Assembly (NCBI GenBank): GCA_015660615.1
Contig: DQKQ01000099.1
Location: 1-9,267, forward strand
DNA length: 9,267 nt
Origin: Flavobacteriales bacterium
GTDB lineage: Bacteria > Bacteroidota > Bacteroidia > Flavobacteriales_D > Sanyastnellaceae
Direction: 5' to 3'
In this document: positions 6,572 through 9,267 of the stretch, piece by piece
Numbering within the stretch: position 1 is the first letter of the stretch
Layout of the letters: each line of letters opens with the position of its first letter
Program-made: the position numbers and the translations under genes
The notes under the pieces: generated by a model
The model's input: only the letters and a program-made list of their open reading frames with translations
The model's database searches: none
What the model was told of the DNA's origin: nothing

Positions 6572-9267
6572 TTAGCGGAAAATACTAACCGTGCCTTGGT
6601 GTTCGAAACCGTTTGGAAGAAGCAAAGTGTACCAATACGTTCCATCAGCAGCATCATCCCCGAACCAAGCCGATTCGTTCTGGTAGTTAAAGTTTTCGTA
6701 AATGAGATTACCCCATCTATCAAATATTCTTACAAGTACACCATCATAGTTTTCTAAACCTTCTATCTCAAATTTCTGATTTAACTCATCCGCATTCCTA
6801 GGAGTGAATACGTTCGGAATAGTGATTTCACAATAATCTACTTCTACGTCAACTTCCCAAAGTACTCCACCTGGAGCACACGGATTAGCAAGAGTTCCTT
6901 GCATTGTTAACACGTCTCCCCAACAATCTTCTGGGAACTGCCAGCTAGTAAGTGTTTCAGCCTCGTCATTTCCGAAATGAATGTATTCACCATTGCACAC
7001 TGTTGACCATGATATATCGCTATAAGGAGGTCCTGGTTGTATTGCATTCAAGTCAAACGTATAGGGAATCTCCGGACACATCGTTATGATATCGTCAAGC
7101 TGAGCCGCTATAACACCATTAACATCTGGGTTTATCGTTGGTTGCTGTCCAATAAATAAAAAGACACAGTGTTCTGTTACTCCACAGCCATACGGGTCTT
7201 CAATGTCTACGCATATTTGTGACCCGTTATAAGCCCAAATTGGATTTCCCTCTTCGTCGAAAAGCAAGTTACCTTGTGCGTCTGTCGCCTGTAAATCTTC
7301 AGCTATTGTCCAAGTTGTTCCCGTTGAGCCATCAGGCCACGTAGCTGTATACTGATCGCTAGGAAGATTTAAATCAATTGTTACAAACTCACCTGGATCA
7401 ATACCTAAGCCGTCACAATCACTTACTACTCCTCCTGCTTCAGCGGCAAAAACACCTTCTATTTGGCTTACAATATCAACAAATCCACAATCAGAATCCC
7501 CATTGGGAAAACACTCGTTTGTTACAGTAACGCAGTAAGATCCTGTTGCGTTTACTACAAGTTCATCGGCGCCATCGATCGCTCCACCATTCCAAGTCCA
7601 CTCGTAATCTAATTCGTAATTTTCATCGCCTTCAATGGGATCGATTGTGATCGAATCATTTTCATCACATAGGAACATGCTGTCGATAAGTGGTGCAAAT
7701 TGAGATGTTACCTCTACCTGAGCCTCATCTGACCCGCATCCATTTTCAATTTCAACTACAATAATAACCTCTGTATATTCGTCATAATTGTACTCATTAT
7801 ATAGAACATTGTCCGTTCCTGGGTAGGGCCAGTTAATAGTCGCCGCTCCTCCTGCATCTGTGGTGTCAGCAAATAAGTCCAAATCTTCTCCGTCACATAA
7901 GAAAACTTCTGTTTCATTTAATGTTATGGTTGGAGGAAGGGTGACCTCAACATCATAGCAATATGGTATGTTGCAATTCTCCTCATAAAAACAAAGCTCA
8001 TACATTCCATACTCCGTAGGAGCCCATAAAGTGTTATACTGAAGTTCGTTCTCAAACCAAGAAGTGCCTGGTCCACTTGTTACATCCCAAACTCCAAATG
8101 CTTCTTCTGTAGCACATTGAGCATCTGAAGAGTAAATAATTCCAGAAGAAAGATTGTTTATTTCAGTTAGGTTTTGACTGTTGCTACAGTTATATACTTG
8201 GACTTCGTTGTTAATGTCGTTGTTAACATTCGCTGAAATATATTCTACTTCTATAAAGTCTCCGAAAACAATAGGATATGCAAAATTATCAAAAGTGCTA
8301 TTCGTTAGAGTTAGAGTTGAAACAACTACTCCATTTACATACACATTTATAAAGCTACCCTCCCATCCCAAATCATTTGATGAAATCAGGTATATATTTA
8401 AATCTCCTTCATCAGAACTCGAAAATCCTCCCTCAAAGACTACTGTATCTAGACCTGTACACATCGGTGGAATCGTCACATCTGGAATCGTTGAATCCAC
8501 TCCATCCACCAAGAAAACACGTTGTCCGAAACACCCTCCCGAATCTTCAACAACAAGTCTATACATCCCAGGTGCAAGCCAAGCCTCGTCACCATCTGGT
8601 CCTACTTCGTAAATCTCGCCTCCAAGACCATTCCAATCAGCCTCCCATGAAAAATCAACGTATAAATCTTCTGGATTGGGTGCGAATACATAAGCTGTGT
8701 CATCAGAACAAATAACAAGTGGTAAAGGCTCAAGATCTGGAAGATAGTAAGGGGTTTGGGCGATGTAGAAAGTATGTGACACTGAACACCCAACGTCTAG
8801 GTTACCTGTCACTACAATGGCTCCGCCGAAAGGAATGGTCGCAACGTTACCATCAGTAAATTGACTACTTAGGTTCCATGAAAAACTGTCAAAATCCCCC
8901 AATGCTGTGATTACTGTTTCGGCTCCAGCACAAATAGCTAAATTCCCATCAATTGTCAACTCCGGCAACGTCACATCTAGTACTTCTATAACCATCGTTA
9001 GGGCAGTTACCGATGAGGGTGTTCCATCATCTGTAGCGACAATCTCTATTGTACTGATCCCCGCCTCGTTACCTTGAAATATCCCACTCAAACTAGCCGT
9101 TTCTCCATCAATTATACCAAAATCTGTAATTGTGTTTCCAGGAGAAAGGTTTTGGACAACATCAAGCGTAACAAACTGGCCTGGTTCAGGTCCGAGAAAA
9201 TTTACCCCTATATCAAAGGTTTGGTCCAAACATATAGTAATTGTATCACATCCAATATTCTCCGTCG
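6572..9267 (-). CDS. Secreted type IX substrate, Ig/PKD-like modules (5' partial)
   Basis: The frame is open to the window edge, so the N-terminus and signal peptide lie outside; 897 residues are visible (residue 1 is the Thr codon at 9265-9263). The TTG at 9229 is an internal Leu, not a start. The C-terminus (about 814-897) is a gliding-motility-associated type B sorting domain: TIPNVFTPRN, then FEIEGLE, VRIFDRWGNLIYE, DGTYWYTLLL, ending SIFR. It directs export and surface attachment through the Bacteroidota type IX system. Before it come a cadherin-like segment (IVATDDGTPS, about 75-84), repeated Ig/PKD-like modules opening with Cys-x-Gly/Asp (ICAG, ICSDD, MCTG, LCDG, LCDEN), and one GDGW-like module. 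There are 27 cysteines, suggesting disulphides. Composition is extremely acidic, with one Lys and six Arg. An adhesin or surface-structure role is inferred; no catalytic motif was seen. Confidence 0.93.
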   Translation of the reverse strand, partial: TENIGCDTITICLDQTFDIGVNFLGPEPGQFVTLDVVQNLSPGNTITDFGIIDGETASLSGIFQGNEAGISTIEIVATDDGTPSSVTALTMVIEVLDVTLPELTIDGNLAICAGAETVITALGDFDSFSWNLSSQFTDGNVATIPFGGAIVVTGNLDVGCSVSHTFYIAQTPYYLPDLEPLPLVICSDDTAYVFAPNPEDLYVDFSWEADWNGLGGEIYEVGPDGDEAWLAPGMYRLVVEDSGGCFGQRVFLVDGVDSTIPDVTIPPMCTGLDTVVFEGGFSSSDEGDLNIYLISSNDLGWEGSFINVYVNGVVVSTLTLTNSTFDNFAYPIVFGDFIEVEYISANVNNDINNEVQVYNCSNSQNLTEINNLSSGIIYSSDAQCATEEAFGVWDVTSGPGTSWFENELQYNTLWAPTEYGMYELCFYEENCNIPYCYDVEVTLPPTITLNETEVFLCDGEDLDLFADTTDAGGAATINWPYPGTDNVLYNEYNYDEYTEVIIVVEIENGCGSDEAQVEVTSQFAPLIDSMFLCDENDSITIDPIEGDENYELDYEWTWNGGAIDGADELVVNATGSYCVTVTNECFPNGDSDCGFVDIVSQIEGVFAAEAGGVVSDCDGLGIDPGEFVTIDLNLPSDQYTATWPDGSTGTTWTIAEDLQATDAQGNLLFDEEGNPIWAYNGSQICVDIEDPYGCGVTEHCVFLFIGQQPTINPDVNGVIAAQLDDIITMCPEIPYTFDLNAIQPGPPYSDISWSTVCNGEYIHFGNDEAETLTSWQFPEDCWGDVLTMQGTLANPCAPGGVLWEVDVEVDYCEITIPNVFTPRNADELNQKFEIEGLENYDGVLVRIFDRWGNLIYENFNYQNESAWFGDDAADGTYWYTLLLPNGFEHQGTVSIFR
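6575..6826 (-). other. Type IX secretion C-terminal sorting domain, type B
   Basis: The last 84 residues of the large secreted protein match the gliding-motility-associated C-terminal domain (TIGR04131-like). Visible hallmarks in order are IPNVFTPRN, the EIEGLENY strand, the highly characteristic RIFDRWGNLIYE, WFGDDAADGTYWY, and a terminal strand ending in IFR. Five of the seven basic residues of the whole visible protein lie here, and there is no Cys. Known type B domains target proteins such as the SprB adhesin, which depends on a PorP/SprF-family partner; no such partner gene is in this window. Confidence 0.93.
8174..8446 (-). other. GDGW-like beta module inside the secreted protein
   Basis: Visible residues about 274-364 differ from the neighbouring Ig-like modules. 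The order LNIYLISSNDLGWEG, FINVYVNGVVVSTLTL, FAYPIVFGDFIEVEYIS and NNEVQVYNCS parallels a module frequent in secreted Bacteroidota proteins with the pattern Y.L.L.DS.GDGWNG...V.VNG....F.I..GD...Y......NE..Y. The pattern is recalled from memory and the function of that module is unsettled. Here the usual GDGWNG is altered to DLGWEG. Confidence 0.55.

Noticed and set aside
6571..6589. Inverted repeat GTTAG...CTAAC at the stop of the secreted-protein gene, considered as a terminator before radA
   Set aside because: Five-base stem with a nine-base loop, largely coding sequence, and no T-tract; expected by chance.
8181..8612. Open 143-codon frame on the plus strand opposite the secreted-protein gene
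   Set aside because: It lies wholly antisense to a well-supported coding frame with a recognised sorting domain, and its translation shows no domain or signal. Skewed codon content of the real gene explains the lack of stops.
9227..9229. TTG as start codon of the large secreted protein
   Set aside because: The frame stays open upstream to the window edge and encodes a module-like sequence (CDTITIC), so this is an internal Leu and the gene is partial.

Overview
The window (about 40% G+C by eye, unmeasured) looks like the chromosome of a Bacteroidota bacterium, probably a marine Flavobacteriales relative. The pointers are a C-terminal sorting domain of the type IX secretion system (gliding-motility-associated, type B), an AsmA-like protein with a Bacteroidota-style C-terminal end, start codons without clear Shine-Dalgarno sequences, and an exact TAnnTTTG promoter element. 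No RNA gene, mobile element, CRISPR array or riboswitch is visible. It is almost entirely coding, and no gap exceeds 51 bases.

Left part, plus strand: uppP (undecaprenyl-diphosphatase, lipid-carrier recycling), then after 7 bases a small lipoprotein gene, which overlaps by one base (TGATG) a long AsmA-family gene. All three products act in the cell envelope. A 51-base gap with a Bacteroidota-type -7 element follows, then a 192-residue helical protein of unknown function whose stop overlaps (ATGA) the start of rsmI (16S rRNA C1402 2'-O-methyltransferase).

Right part, minus strand: radA (recombination branch migration) converges on rsmI with 5 bases between the stop codons. It starts with TTG, 23 bases downstream of a very long secreted adhesin-like gene that enters from beyond the right edge. 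The visible 897 residues of that protein are a string of Cys-containing Ig/PKD-like modules, one GDGW-like beta module and the sorting domain. It has only one Lys and six Arg, with 573 consecutive residues lacking both.

No clearly new defence or mobile system is present. The most unusual items are the basic-residue desert in the secreted protein, the translationally coupled lipoprotein/AsmA pair next to uppP as a candidate envelope-lipid unit, and the uncharacterised protein coupled to rsmI.
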